Positions 1-60,925 of a stretch of 64,000 nt of DNA are shown here, piece by piece. A program made the position numbers and the translations under genes. The stretch is from Palaemon carinicauda (Eukaryota > Arthropoda > Malacostraca > Decapoda > Palaemonidae). How positions within the stretch are numbered: the stretch's first letter is position 1; each line of letters starts with the position of its first letter. A model generated the notes under the pieces. The model ran no database searches and was not told the DNA's origin. It saw only the letters and a list, made by a program, of their open reading frames with translations. The stretch is from positions 14,835,795 through 14,899,794 of the forward strand of contig NC_090743.1 in the NCBI RefSeq assembly GCF_036898095.1. Reading direction: 5' to 3'.

Positions 1-402
1 CCAGGGGGGTGGGTAGAGACCAGCAATAAATGTTTACATCATTATGAGCTAAGGATTTTTTTTATTTCATTTTAGAAGTTATCAAAATAACAAAAACAAA
101 ATAAATAGGTACCTGGTAAGGAAGTCGACTTGAACAATTACTCTGCCTTTTTAAGTACGTCTTCCTTACGGAGCCTCGCGATCCTCTTAGGATGCTGAGC
201 GACCCCTAGGATCTGAAGTATGAAGGGTTGCAACCCATACCACAGGACCTCATCAAAACCTCTAATCTAGGCGCTTCTCAAGAAAAGAATTTGACCACCC
301 GCCAAATCAACCAGGATGCGAAAGGCTTCTTAGCCTTCCGGACAACCCAAAAACAACAATAAAAAAAAACATTTCAAGAGAAAGATTAAAAAGGTTATGG
401 AA

Positions 403-3400
403 TTAGGGGATTGTAGTAGTTGAGCCCTCACCCACTACTGCACTCGCTGCTACGAATGGTCCCAGAGTGTAGCAGTTCTCGTAAAGAGACTGGACTTCTT
501 TAAGATAAAAAGACGCGAACACTGACTTGCTTCTCCAATAGGTTGCGTCCATTATACTTTGCAGAGATCTATTTTGTTTAAAGGCCACTGAAGTTGCGAC
601 AGCTCTGACTTCATGTGTCCTTACCTTCAGCAAAGCTTGGTCTTCCTCACTCAGATGTGAATGAGCTTCTCGTATTAACAGTCTGATGAAATAGGATAAA
701 GCATTCTTTGACATAGGCAAAGATGGTTTCTTAACTGAACACCATAAAGCTTCTGACTGTCCTCGTAAAGGTTTAGTTCATTTTAAATAGAACTTAAGAG
801 CTCTCACAGGGCATAAGACTCTTTCTAGTTCATTTCCAACCATATTCGATAGGCTTGGAATATCGAACGATTTCGGCCAAGGACGAGAAGGTAGCTCGTT
901 TTTGGCTAGAAAACCAAGTTGTAGAGAACATGTAGCCGTTTCAGATGAAAATCCGATGTTCCTGCTGAAGGCGTGAATCTCACTGACTCTTTTAGCTGTG
1001 GCTAAGCATACCAGGAAAAGTGTCTTTAAGGTGAGATCTTTAAAGGAGGCTGATTGTAGCGGCTCAAACCTTTCTGACATGAGGAATCTTAGTACCACGT
1101 CTAAATTCCAACCCGGTGTAGCCAACCGACGCTCCTTCATGGTCTCAAAAGACCTAAGGAGGTCCTGTAGATCTTTGTTGTTGGAAAGATCTAAGCCTCT
1201 GTGACGGAAGACTGATGCCAACATGCTTCTGTAACCCTTGATAGTGGGAGCTGAAAGAGATCGTTCTTTCCTCAGGTATAAAAGGAAGTCAGCTATTTGA
1301 GTTACAGAGGTACTGGTCGAGGATACAGATACTGACTTGCACCAGTTTCGGAAGACCTCCCACTTCGACTGGTAGACTCTAAGGGTGGATGTCCTCCTTG
1401 CTCTAGCAATCGCCCTGGCTGCCTCCTTCGAAAAGCCTCTAGCTCTCGAGAGTCTTTCGATAGTCTGAAGGCAGTCAGACGAAGAGCGTGGAGGCCTTGG
1501 TGTACATTCTTTACGTGTGGCTGACGTAGAAGGTCCACCCTTAGAGGAAGAGTTCTGGGAACGTCCACTAGCCATCGAAGTACCTCGGTGAACCATTCTC
1601 TCGCGGGCCAGAGGGGAGCAACTAACGTCAACCTTGTCCCTTCGTGAGAGGCGAACTTCTGCAGTACCTTGTTGACAATCTTGAACGGGGGGAATGCATA
1701 AAGGTCTAGATGTGACCAATCCAGGAGAAAGGCATCTTTGTATATGAACTGCTGCTGGGTCCGGGATTGATGAGCAATATATTGGGAGCCTCTTGGTCAT
1801 CGAGGTTGCGAAGAGATCTATGGTTGGCTGGCCCCATGTGGCCCAAAGTCTCTTGCACACATCCTTGTGTAGGGTCCATTCTGTTGGAATGATTTGTCCC
1901 TTCCGACTGAGGCAATCTGCCATGACATTCAAGTTGCCTTGGATGAACCTCGTTACTAGCGAAATGTTTTGACCTTTTGACCAGGTGAGGAGGTCCCTTG
2001 CGATCTCGTACAACGTCAAAGAGTGGGTCCCTCCTTGCTTGGAGATGTACGCCAAAGCCGTGGTGTTGTCCGAGTTCACCTCCACCACTTTGCCTTGAAG
2101 GAGAGACTTGAAGCTTTTCAAGGCCAGATGAACTGCCAGTAGCTCCTTGCAGTTGATATGCATTGTCCTTTGACTCGAGTTCCAAGTTCCCGAGCATTCC
2201 CGACCGTCTAATGTCGCGCCCCAGCCTGTGTCCGATGCGTCCGAGAAGAGAACGTGGTTGGGAGTCTGAACAGCCAGGGGCAGACCCTCTCTGAGGCTGA
2301 TACTGTCCTTCCACCAAGTCAGGCAAGACTTCATCTTCTCGGAAATGGGGATCGAGACCGCTTCTAGCGTCTTGTCCTTTTTCCAGTAAACAGCTAGATG
2401 ATATTGAAGAGGACGGAGGTGTAGTCTTCCTAACGATACAAACTGTTCCAGGGATGATAGTGTCCCTATCAGACTCATCCACTGCCTGACTGAACATCGT
2501 TCCTTCTTCAGCATGTTCTGGATGCATAACAGGGCTTGGTTCGTTCTGGGGGCCGACGGAAAAGCCCGAAAAGCTAGACTGTGAATCTCCATCCCTAAAT
2601 ACACAATAGTTTGGGATGGGACCAGTTGAGTCTTTTCCAAATTGACAAGGAGACCCAATTCCTTGGTCAGATCTAGAGTCCACTTTAGATCCTTCAGACA
2701 GCGACGACTGGAAGAAGCTCTTAGAAGCCAGTCGTCCAAATAGAGGGAGGCTCGGATGTCCGATAAATGCAGGAATTTGGCTATATTCCTCATCAGCCTC
2801 GTAAACACAAGAGGAGCTGTGCTTAGGCCAAAGCACAGGGCTTGAAACTGGTAGACAACCTTTTCGTAAACAAATCTCAGAAAAGGTTGGGAGTCTGGGT
2901 GGATGGGGACGTGGAAGTAAGCGTCCCTTAGGTCTAAAGAGACCATCCAGTCTTCCCTTCTGACCGCTGCTAGAACGGACTTTGTGGTCTCCATGGAGAA
3001 CGTCTGCTTTGTGACAAAGACATTCAGCGCACTGACGTCTAGCACCGGCCTCCACCCTCCTGTCTTCTTTGCCACTAAGAAGAGGCGGTTGTAGAAGCCC
3101 GGGGTTTGATGGTCCAGGACTTTGACTACCGCTCCCTTTTCTAGTAAGAGAGACACTTCTTGTTTCAATGCTCGTCTCTTGTCTTCCTCTCTGTACCTGG
3201 GAGAGAGATCGATGGGAGACGTTGCTAGAGGGGGTTTTCGTACAAACGGGATCTTGTACCCCTCTCTGAGCAACTTCACAGATTGTGCATCTGCGCCTCT
3301 CTTCTCCCAGGTCTGCCAGAAGTTCTTGAGTCTGGCTCCCACTGCTGTCTGAAGAAGATGGCAGTCAGACTCTGCCTTTAAAGGACTTGGTTCCTTTCTT

Positions 3401-3555
3401 CTTTCCACGTCTCCCTTCGGCACGAGCACCTCCTCTGCTGGAGGCTCTGCCACGAAAGGGCGGAATAAATCGGGACGCTGGAGTGTCCATCCTCGGTCTA
3501 GCTGACAAGGTAGGCAAAGGGGTGGCTTTGCGAGCAGAGGACGCAACCAGATCAT
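403..3555 (-). pseudogene. RT / RNase H / methyltransferase-like / tyrosine recombinase of DIRS copy 1, frame-fused
   Basis: A 925-codon open frame (3555 to 778) covers most of the DIRS polyprotein. Visible motifs are WRPVLDVSALNVFV and DLRDAYFH of the RT fingers and palm, the YLDD active site, and RNase H acidic residues in FSDASD, HINCKELLA and VNSDNTTALA. The recombinase part follows with AKRVSEI (catalytic Arg). In intact relatives the RT and recombinase lie in different overlapping frames. Here a 4-nt insertion near 1735-1745 (compare copy 4 near 62235) shifts the RT frame into the recombinase frame, which removes most of the methyltransferase-like segment and fuses the two proteins. A CGA-to-TGA nonsense change at about 775-777 then ends the frame. 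The same frame resumes at 720 and runs to 403, carrying the HEVR box and the nucleophile Tyr in SVFASFYLK. RT and RNase H look intact; the recombinase is interrupted once. Confidence 0.85.
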
Positions 3556-5774
3556 GAATGTCCTTCTGTATCAAAGAAGCAGCAATCTCCTTAATCAAGT
3601 CCTCTGGAAAGAGGCACTTAGAAAGAAGAGCAAACAGAAGTTCTGATCTTTGGCAAGGAGTAACTCCAGCTGACAGGAAAGAGCAAAGGTTCTCACGCTT
3701 CTTGAGGACTCCGGATACGAACGATGCAGCAAGCTCATTAGACCCGTCACGTATGGCCTTGTCCATGCAGGACATGATGAGCAAGGAAGTCTCCTTGTCT
3801 GTCGGAGAGATCTTCCTGCTTAGAGCTCCCAGACACCAGTCCAAAAAGTTGAAGACCTCGAAGGCTCTAAATAACCCTTTCAAAAGGTGGTCTAGGACCG
3901 AAGATGACCAACAGATTTTTGAGCGTCTCATGGCTAGCCTACGGGGAGAGTCTACAAGACTTGAGAAGTCGCCCTGGGCAGAGGCAGGAACTCCCAAGCC
4001 GAGAACTTCTCCCGTGGCATACCAGATGCTCGACCTAGAGGAGAGTCTAGCAGGGGGAAACGTAAAGGCTGTCTTCCCTAGACTCTTTTTGGACTGCATC
4101 CATTCTCCCATCACTCGTAAAGCTCTCTTGGACGAGCGAGCGAGGACGAGTCTTGTAAAAGCAGGCGAAGATGACGGCATACCCAAAACAAACTCTGACG
4201 GAGGAGAGCGCGGAGCCACAGACACAAACTGGTCCGGAAACATCTCTTTGAACAGAGCCAAAACCTTTCTAAAGTCCAAAGAGGGTTGCGTGGACTTAGG
4301 CTCGTCAAGATCCGAATGTGGTTCATCAACGTGAGCAGCACCATCATCATCCGAGTATTGAGGAGGAAGCGGCAAAGGAGTAGGTAATGGCTGGTTAGCT
4401 GAGTCCGGCCGCACGGGTGCATGCGTGACTGAGCCGGACGCAACGTCATGGAGCTGTTGCCCAGTCTGTGAGCTGGCAACCACCATAGCAGCGCGGGGAC
4501 GCACAGCGTCTACTCCAGACTGTCTAGCCTGATGTGGGCGAGCAATGGCAACCACACTGGGTTGCGGAGGTTGACGCACCGCGTCAAAACAAAATACTGT
4601 AACTCTGACGGTTGTTGTACCTCGCGAACGTCAACGGAAGGTTCCGTGCGTCGCTGAACGTCAAAATGCGGCTGGCAGGGTACACTGGAACGCATGGGTG
4701 GCGGAACTCTCTCCACTGGAGTGCGCAAGAAGGTCGCCTCAGCGTCCACAGGACGCACAACCGAGTGTGTGGTTGGTTGTAGGCAAGAGGCTGTACCAGC
4801 TGGTGCGGCAGCAACCTTCTCCGCACGCAAGTCCTGCATCAGAGACGTTAATTGGGACTGCATGTTCTGCAGCAAAGACCACTTAGGGTCTGCAGGAGCA
4901 GGTGCGGCGACAGACGGTGTGACAGTCTGAGGCGGTACCGCTTTGCCTCTCTTAGGAGGTGGGCAGTCATCGGAAGACTGCAGCGAGTCCGAACTGACCC
5001 AGTGGCTACAGCTGGGCCGTTGGACTTGCGCTTTAACGGTCGTGAGACCTCGGTCCATGGTTTCTTGCGAGAAACCTCTTCCGCAGACGAGGAATAAATG
5101 GGCTCTCTCGTCTTTGTGTGGTAGGGGCGATCTTGGGTAGATACGCCCGAAACCACAGAGGGAACGTCTGTTCGCTGATTAAAGCCTCTCGAACCCATTG
5201 GTCGTACGACATTGCTTCTCCCCTGGACTTGGGAGCTTGCAAGAGGTCCCGGACTAGGAGGACGACAGGCACGAACAGACGAACCCTCAAGCGCAACACT
5301 ATCCACAACACTATCACTCACTTTATCACTTCCCACTGCACTTTTACACTTCAGCTCCTTGACGTCCGCCATGAGCTGGTTACGGTCACTAGCCAGGGAC
5401 TCAACTCTCTCACCCAGAGCTTGGATGGCACGCATCATGTCAGCCATCGAAGGTTCCTGAGTGCCAGAAGGGGGATTAGGAGCAACCACTACAGGGGAAG
5501 GAATAGGTTGTGGGGCATGAGGAGAGGAAAATTCAACAGAACGAGAGGAACTTCTCCTGACTATCTCTCTCTAGCCTACGTGTATATTTTGGAATTCGAT
5601 AAAATCGAATTCCGAAAGCCCAACGCATTCCTCACATCGATCTTCCAATTGACAGGTTTTATCCCGACAATTGGAACAAACAGTGTGAGGATCGATAGAG
5701 GCCTTCGGAAGACGCCTTGAACAGTCCCTAGCATTACACTTCCTGAATTTTGGGACTTGAGAAGGGTCAGCCAT
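3365..5774 (-). pseudogene. Gag-like ORF1 of DIRS copy 1, frameshifted
   Basis: Homologue of the 833-codon Gag-like ORF of copy 2, broken into at least four frames. The pieces are the Cys-rich head near 5774-5571 (starts MADPSQVPKFRKCNARDC), a linker piece at 5489-4848, a Ser/Pro-rich middle at 5058-4510, and the conserved C-terminal capsid-like part at 4579-3365 (ATGEVLGLGVPASAQGDF, LLIMSCMDKAIRDGSNELA, LSAGVTPCQRSELLFALL). The basic tail GRRGKKKGTKSFKGRV ends ORF1 and overlaps the start of the RT frame, as in copy 2. The Cys pattern suggests zinc and nucleic-acid binding. The capsid role is inferred from position before RT, because no known Gag fold is recognised. Confidence 0.75.
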
Positions 5775-5989
5775 TTTGAATTAGTCAAAGGGGAATTCAA
5801 AAACTATCCAAAGTCATCAACAAATAATCCGTAATCAAAAAAAAGAATGCAAGGATTTATTGAAGAGAAAGCCTGCACAGCGAAAGCTCAAAACCAGAAT
5901 AGTGTACTTCACCAAATAGTTGTGAAAACAAATCCAGTTAGCAACAGCGAATTAGTAGGTCTTGCCGGTAGCACGACAGAGAGAAAATT

Positions 5990-6151
5990 GAGTTCTTTGT
6001 TTACAATGAGTACTGGGTATCTGGACGACAGATGGTGCTGTTGAAGTACACCCCCTCCTGTATAGCGATCGCTGGCGGATTTTTTCCGTAGAGTTTTCTG
6101 TCGAGCAGCAGAGCTGCAGCTATTATAATCACCGGCTAAGTTAAATATTGA

Positions 6152-6155
<4 letters not shown>
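5990..6155 (-). repeat. Right inverted terminal repeat of DIRS copy 1
   Basis: The stretch from GAGAAAATTGAG to the terminal TTAAATATTGAAAAA is the reverse complement, with substitutions, of the left terminal repeat of copy 4 (60180-60393). It includes the shared core AGCGATCGCT and the palindromic-looking GCAGAGCTGCAGC near the end. Read on the minus strand, the outer end is an AG acceptor-like sequence (TTTAACTTAG followed by CCGGTGATT). Confidence 0.85.

Positions 6156-6189
<34 letters not shown>
6155..6189. repeat. (AT)n microsatellite
   Basis: An uninterrupted AT dinucleotide run begins at the outer edge of DIRS copy 1. It is either the pre-insertion target or post-insertion expansion from the A-rich terminus. 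Confidence 0.95.
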
Positions 6190-6194
<5 letters not shown>

Positions 6195-9100
6195 GTATAC
6201 AGTATAATTATACTATTATACAGGTATATGCTCTATGTACATAATCTAAATCTAAAAACAACATTAATATTTCTAGAGTAATATATAACTTCATCTTTTG
6301 TTTATTTTGCATAGTATATGAAATTTTGTATTAATATTAATCTTTTGACTAATTGAGCTTATAGAGATAAAAACACTAAGATGAAAAGCCCATGCTGCAA
6401 AGTATAGCAAGGGGAAAGAGGAAATTATAATAGTGTTTTTTTCATAACTCAGTACAGCATATGGTCAAAACCACCTCCCATCTTTCCAAGAGAAAACTAC
6501 TCAACCTTTAGAAGGAAACTATAGAAATAGTGGAGATATAAAAAAGCCACTCTTAGTAGGTTAATTTTGAGGGCATTTCAAGACCTTTTTACTCTTGCAA
6601 ATTTGTTTTAAAAATGCACTCCAAAGTTGAAAAGTTGTAAAAAAAAATATATGGTATACTTTTGGTGTAACAAATTTCATTTATTTCCTCTAATAGGGCA
6701 CTTAAATTTAATCATATCATCATGAAACAATTATTTAACTACACTAAGTTTTCAGAGATTCCGATTAATGGCCGTACAGATTCCTAGAGCAGGGGCAATT
6801 TTTAGATGTTGCCTGTAGGATTGAGGGAACCATGACTCACTTTGCCAATATTTCCATGCATTTAGAAACATTAGGATGTTTCAATTTGCTATGTAGACTT
6901 GAAATATGTTCCTCTTGATTGAAACATGACGTGATGAACGTCGCACAGATTACCTTCGTTAAACTTGTAAAGATGGCTAAAATGTATTCCTGAAGGGGCT
7001 ACTTGCCCTCTAAAGGGTTTAGGGTTATGATGAGTAAGACAACTTTATCACTGGAAAACCTACCATTAAACAATGTAATTTCCATGCTTAAGACAATAAC
7101 ACTATATGTAAAGGATTAGAGTAACTTGGAACTTTAAAAAATTAATTAATCTAAATTTAATATGTATACAGCTCTGTACTCACCCACAAGCCTAAGAATA
7201 AAGACACTACAGTATTGCTGAATGATGAAAGTGCTACCATTAGTCAGAATGATGTTCATTTATAATTTGTTTAACTTTTATAGATAGTAACTCACCAAGA
7301 CCAAATGGGTTTGAAACTCCGGGGATGCTACACTTCAAGTTAATACTCCAAAGTTCTGTAAAAAATAAAACTGCTGCAAAACTGGTCTAGATAAAAGTTC
7401 TTCGATTAATTTTCTGAGATAATGTGAAGTAATGAATGACAAATATAGTTATTACTTACATCTGTTCATTACTTGCAGTCTGACACGGTTTCTCTCGTGA
7501 AATGAAACCCTCTGAAAAGATTGTTAACTTAGATTCTTTAAATTGTCAGCCATTAGGGTTCTGGGCAAGAATTTCCAAATTATTTTCTAGGCAAGAGGAA
7601 TTTCTAAATAAGGAAATCTTTTTTATTAGTTGGACTTCAATTGTGAAAAAATTCACGAAACTTAGACAAAATGCCTCTACTATTTAAAATACAAAATTCT
7701 ACCCAATTCATATAAAGAATACTAAAATTTATTACAAATTTAGAGGTACATAGGTTTATGAAAAAAATGAAGTGGAAAAATTGTTTAAACTACCAACCAA
7801 AAGAAATTATGAACTTATAATCTGCAATAGTTGTCCTTTAACATTTATGAGTTTAGGTAAAATGAGAACACTGATAAAAGATAAAATCTGCAAATATGTG
7901 CACCCCACCTTAAAAGAAGCTCCCCTTCTCTCTCTTTAGAAACATTAAAATTGATACAAATGCTTTTAGTTAAATCTGGCTAAATTTTGAACATAACTGC
8001 CTCCCAGCAAATAATCAATGCTGTGAATGGTAAGGGATGACTTCACGTAAATAATTTCTTGTTAAATGTAATCAAGTCTATGATTCATTCTACGAACAAA
8101 AATGTGATTAAAAAATAAGCAATGTTTCATAATGATTTAGAGTATCGAAATTCATTAACTGAAAAATGATGTACAAATATCCACTATTAAACTTAAAGGT
8201 TAAGTGGCAGGAGATTATTGTTAAGTAAATTTAAGCAGTTTCATTTTGAAATGGGATAATTATATATTATAGTATGCATTACCCAAATAAATCCTTGAAG
8301 TTCTCAACAAATTGGATTTGAGTACCCACTGTGCAGTGCACTTCCACTACTCACATCACAAAAAATTCTGAGGCGACCAGTGGATCAGTAAAGCTAACCT
8401 GGATGCAATGCTTATGTCTACTTGGTATTAAAAAAAAGTATGGCACAACTACTACACCATGGACTCTTCAAATATGTAGCTGCAATTATTTATCATCATA
8501 GCTATGATGGAAGGAATGAAGCACTTAATAAGGACGTCAAGCATCAACAACATATACAATCCAATCAAATGTAATCGACTTGATGTTAATCAGGTAGCTT
8601 AACAAAAAGCAATGAGAAGCTTCTGGTCATGAGGGATATACCCAAAGGTGCTTGACATGTATCACTATCGCAACGACTCTGATCACAGACAGTTATGAAA
8701 ATACCTTAGAAAAGTGCTAGTTTTTATATACTTAAGAATATTAGCTTAATTTGTGAATCACTGATACAATCTTTAATAATGCAATTGTGGTTTATGAGAG
8801 AATTCAAACAATGTTGAAGTTATCACAAATTTTATATTTCCGTATTTTACAGTTTTCTACTATGGCGAACTGAGAAAATAATCCTATAATACAAAGAAAA
8901 ATTTCACTGGCTAAATTTTCATGGAAAACATACTGAAAGCACTGCAATACTTTAGCAACAAAACATCTGAAAGTGCTACCCTCAATTAACATGATCATTT
9001 GGTCATCCTAGAATCAAAGGATCACAGTAACTTGAAAGCAACACAAGTTTATAAAGTTTTGACTATATTACCCTTCATTGAAGAAATCACTAAAATAATG

Positions 9101-9890
9101 ATAGGAAATGAGACAATAACAAGAAAATTGCTGAGGTAATTTCATATAAACAATAACAAATCTGGCATTCCTATATCACCATATTCTAAGTTATAATTCA
9201 TCCAATCACTTGCAAAAAGAGGTCCCCAAAACAAGCTAACATAAAAAAATATACAATAGGAGATTATTTCTTCTTATACAGACAAGGTACCAAAAAAATC
9301 TTTATGTATTTCCCATAATGTAAGGTACAATGTCTGATATCTCATGAAGTACTGTTGCCAAGAATAATGGTGGTAACAATTTAATACTCTCAAATAGAAT
9401 TTAAGTTTGTCAATGATAATCATACTCATTCTACATAATTGAAGCTCATGGAAGTCAACAAGCATGTGGACTTTAGTGAGATATCTATTTTTAGAGCAAA
9501 TACAGCTCTGAATTGTGCTTCCCATATAAGTTTGTTGCTCAAAGAAGAAAAAAAATAAGCAAGAGCCTTGTTCTTGGGTACCCTTTGAGTAAAACTGCGT
9601 TTGCTGTAAATTAAATAACTTGGCTTAATAGGTAGATTATGAATACTGTACTCCATTTTATAAAGTCAGTAGCATATTCTTCTCACTGGCATATTTGAAG
9701 TTTTCTCCATTCATTAAAGCTGCTACAAACGGTATCCATTGCGGTCCCTTTAAACATGTACAATGACCCACCCCTTTAGTCCAAGCATAACTTATCACAC
9801 TTGTGGCTCCCTAAAAATTAAATCAGTATTCTGAAACCCCTGCAATGCAGTTCACTTTTACTGGAACAAGGGCATACATTGGATGTCTGA
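6190..9890. other. AT-rich non-coding DNA, no gene recognised
   Basis: Only short, stop-interrupted frames of no recognisable family occur here. The stretch lies between DIRS copy 1 and the probable 3' region of Dlic. I see no RNA gene, no long open frame and no clear repeat apart from short A/T runs. Confidence 0.6.
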
Positions 9891-58043
<48,153 letters not shown>

Positions 58044-58979
58044 CTAGAATAGAATAATGAAAGAAATAAAGTCATGTGGAAATTAATACAAGATAAAACT
58101 AAATTACTGCCATCAGTATTAGAAAGTCGTTACAATAAACAAGACTTCTGACTTATATTTCTACTCTCAAAAGGTTAACCACAATGATTTAATCTTGAAT
58201 GTGAATTGAAAATTGAAACGAGGAAATTTGAATAAGTTGGACACCTAAGAAAGAAGTAGCCAAATGGAATGGGTGGAAAGCTGAAAACAGAAAGTAATAA
58301 AGCTGGAAAGCAATAAAGCTGGGGCCCAGGAATACTATAAATTCCATTTAGTACCACATACAGTACTCTAAATAATTTCCTACATTAAGTATTCACTATA
58401 ACCTGTGGTAAGAGCAATAAAATAGAAAATAATACTTAAGGACTGAAAAGATATTTTTGTCTTTTCACTTAACCAAATTTTAATTTTTAAAGCTTCTTGG
58501 TAAAATCTAGTAATAACATCAAGCTTTCATGTATCTAGTTCTTCACAGTTTTGTTTTTGTATTATATTTACCTAATTTATTACACTACTTGAAAAAGTGT
58601 ACGACACAGTTATCCAAAAGATTTTCAGAATTGGGAGACGATTCATATCTTCCCCGACTAATTACTACGTATGCAATTAATTCTAAGTCTTGTCTACTCC
58701 ATCCCAAGGCTCAAAACTACAGTATCAGTTTCATTCCAGCCATGACCCAAGTGTGCAATGATTTTCCCAATCTGGTTTTTGAATCAGTCGACCTTCATTA
58801 AAATCAAACTTATTGTAAATACTCTTCTGTTGAACAGGTTGACATAATTCTTAGTTTCATAATTAATATACAGTATGACAACAATTTTTATCCAAGTGAA
58901 AACAAACTTTCATCCCACATTAGGATTATGATTTCAGCAAAGCTGGTTACCTGGCAGTTAAAATTTTATAACGAGGTGT
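58044..58979. other. Intronic DNA of Dlic upstream of the first visible exon
   Basis: No exon of Dlic (the MSRPW-type segment expected next) and no other gene is recognised. Confidence 0.6.
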
Positions 58980-60179
58980 TGATAGTTACTGGTGACATGC
59001 TAGCTCACTGAGCAGCGACGTTATGGACAGAAGGGGAAAGAGCAGGAGAGGATCCGGAGGATTCTAGGGAAAGTAATCCCCTTCTTCCACTGCCCAGAAT
59101 GTGGATAACTGTCAAGCCACTGGGTAAGATGGAAATATCAAAGAGCAGAAGAGTGGACAATAAGCATTTGCAGGATGAATATCTACTCTCATCATTGGCT
59201 CTTGTCCTTCCTAGGAAGATAATGAAGTGGTTGTCGTACCATCCGACCACAGGGAAACACCTCACCCTTCGAACAAAAGTGACGAAGTTGTAGGATAAAA
59301 GTGTACAGTACTACCGCCTGTACGGGACGGATCTCCAAGCTTTTATAGTTGCCTATTCCTCGTGGAAAAGTTAAGTGTGAGCTGGGGAAAATCATTGACA
59401 TCTCTGCTCTTAATGAGTTTGTATTTCAGACCATGTTCAAGATGACAAGCTGCCATCAATGGAAATGACTTTATCTCACTCTGTATATGAGAGATGCAGA
59501 CATAAGAATACCAATCTATTGGTCTTCTAGGAAGTTTCCCCTCCTTTCATCCTCGGGTGGAAGGTCTATCAGTTTAATGTCGTGCTTTGGACTGTTGAAT
59601 GACCCTGAAGTGTTTACACTCATCTCAACTTGGGCTCACTTCAACAGGATACATCTTCTACAGTACCCAGACAATTGCCTGATCCTGCCTTCCTCTTGGA
59701 AACAGCTCCTTCAACAACGTGGCAAGCTTCTCTCCTTTTTTCCCAATCTGGGGATCGTGATAAACCTAGAGAAGTCCAGCCTATACCCAAAGCAGAGGCT
59801 AGAGTACCTGGGGATGACTATAGACAACAATAAGCAGAGTTTTCCCCTCTAAAGATTGTGTGTCTCGTCTCTGGAAAAGCTCCTGCCACACAGGTGTCTA
59901 ACCCAACAATTGCATCAGTGGTGCACCATCTCCATCCTATGGAACAGGGAGTAAGGGAGATCTACACTGCTGGCTGAAAGACAACCTCTTAAAGGGACTT
60001 CTTTGGAATGTCCACATCCAGAGAAGTTTCTGAAGGAAGGCTGGGGAGCATGCCTAAGACACCAGAAGAGCCTGCACATCAATCTTCTGATTTTATCTAA
60101 TTCAAGGAATTTTGCTCATAGCACCCAGTGTTAGGGCACCAAGGTTCAACAGTGGGAAAACCCCTGAAGTTACACTTAT
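58980..60179 (+). mobile_element. Ancient DIRS-like relic, RT and RNase H fragments
   Basis: Plus-strand frames carry IIDISALNEFVFQT near 59390-59435 (compare VLDVSALNVFV), DADIRIPIYW near 59490 (compare DAYFHIPIHPD), SCFGLLNDPEVFT near 59583 (compare LCFGLSPAPLVFT), NLGIVINLEKSSLYPKQRLE near 59745-59805 (compare ELGLLVNLEKSQLIPSQTIL) and, after a deletion, GWGACL and SLHINLL of RNase H near 60030-60100. It is antisense to Dlic and to the four younger copies, and it stops exactly where DIRS copy 4 begins. The left limit is approximate. Confidence 0.7.
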
Positions 60180-60393
60180 AAAAATGTTATTTTTATTAAT
60201 AAAATAAATTTTTGAATATACTTACCCGGTGATTATATAAGCTGCAGCTCTGCTGCCCGACAGAAAAACTCTACGTTCAAAATACGCCAGCGATCGCTAT
60301 GCAGGTAGGGGGTGTACATCAACAGCGCCATCTGTCGAGCAGGTACTCAGTACTCAAAGTAAACACAGAACCAATTTTCTCCTCGGTCCACTG
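60180..60393 (-). repeat. Left inverted terminal repeat of DIRS copy 4
   Basis: Same organisation as copies 2 and 3 but with GGTGATTATATAAGCTGCAG in place of GGTGAATATATAATAGCTG. It matches the right end of copy 1 in inverse, which supports the subfamily assignment. Confidence 0.9.
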
Positions 60394-60425
60394 GGTCTCT
60401 ATTGGGGAGGAAGGGAGGGTCCTTT

Positions 60426-60520
60426 AATATATAATCACCGGGTAAGTATATTCAAAAATTTATTTTATTAATAAAAATAACATTTTTCAATATTAAACTT
60501 AGCCGGTGATTATATAAGCT
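60426..60520 (+). repeat. Internal complementary region of DIRS copy 4
   Basis: Complement of the copy 4 left end (60180-60237), then a right-end complement (TTTTTCAATATTAAACTTAG then CCGGTGATTATA). The right end of copy 1 (AAGTTAAATATTGAAAAA) fits the second half closely. The intron-like segment is 60442-60502 (61 bp). Confidence 0.88.
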
Positions 60521-60925
60521 GATTCACACCCAGGGGGGTGGGTAGAGACCAGCATTACTTGTTTACATTATTATGAGCTAAGTATTTTGTATTTAATTTT
60601 AGCAGTTATTCAAAATAACAAATATAAAATAAATAAGTACCTGGTAAGGAAGTCGACTTGAACAATTACTCTGCCTTTTTAAGTACGTCTTCCTTACGGA
60701 GCCTCGCGATCCTCTTAGGATGCTGAGCGACCCCTAGGATCTGAAGTATCAAGGGTTGCAACCCATACAACAGGACCTCATCAAAACCTCTAATCTAGGC
60801 GCTTCTCAAGAAATGACTTTGACCACCCGCCAAATCAAGTAGGATACGAAAGGCTTCTTAGCCTTCCGGACAACCCAAAAACAATAATAAAACATTTCAA
60901 GAGAAAGATTAAAAAGGTTATGGAA

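Larger units (their letters stand above)
1..6155 (-). mobile_element. DIRS1-like retrotransposon, copy 1 (subfamily B), 3' end cut by window
   Basis: This is a tyrosine-recombinase retrotransposon read on the minus strand. In element order it holds a right inverted terminal repeat ending at 6155, a broken Gag-like region (5774 to 3365), an RT/RNase H/methyltransferase-like region fused to a tyrosine recombinase (3555 to 403), and a 3' leader. Position 1 aligns with about 60532 of copy 4 (CCAGGGGGGTGGGTAGAGACC), so about 350 bp, including the left terminal repeat and the internal complementary region, lie outside the window. Terminal words (GGTGATTATA type) group it with copy 4. It lies downstream of the Dlic stop codon, in the same orientation as the gene. 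The right end abuts an (AT)n tract directly. It is non-autonomous because of a broken gag and a nonsense codon in the recombinase. Confidence 0.9.

Noticed and set aside
1706..3055. 449-codon minus-strand frame overlapping the RT of copy 1, and similar long alternative frames at 26291-28210 and 61618-62688
   Set aside because: Upstream of the recombinase these frames are out-of-register readings of RT and RNase H without recognisable domains; only their recombinase ends are real.
4694..5720. Plus-strand frames antisense to Gag of copy 1
   Set aside because: Antisense shadows of a GC-richer coding region; not conserved in copies 2 and 3.
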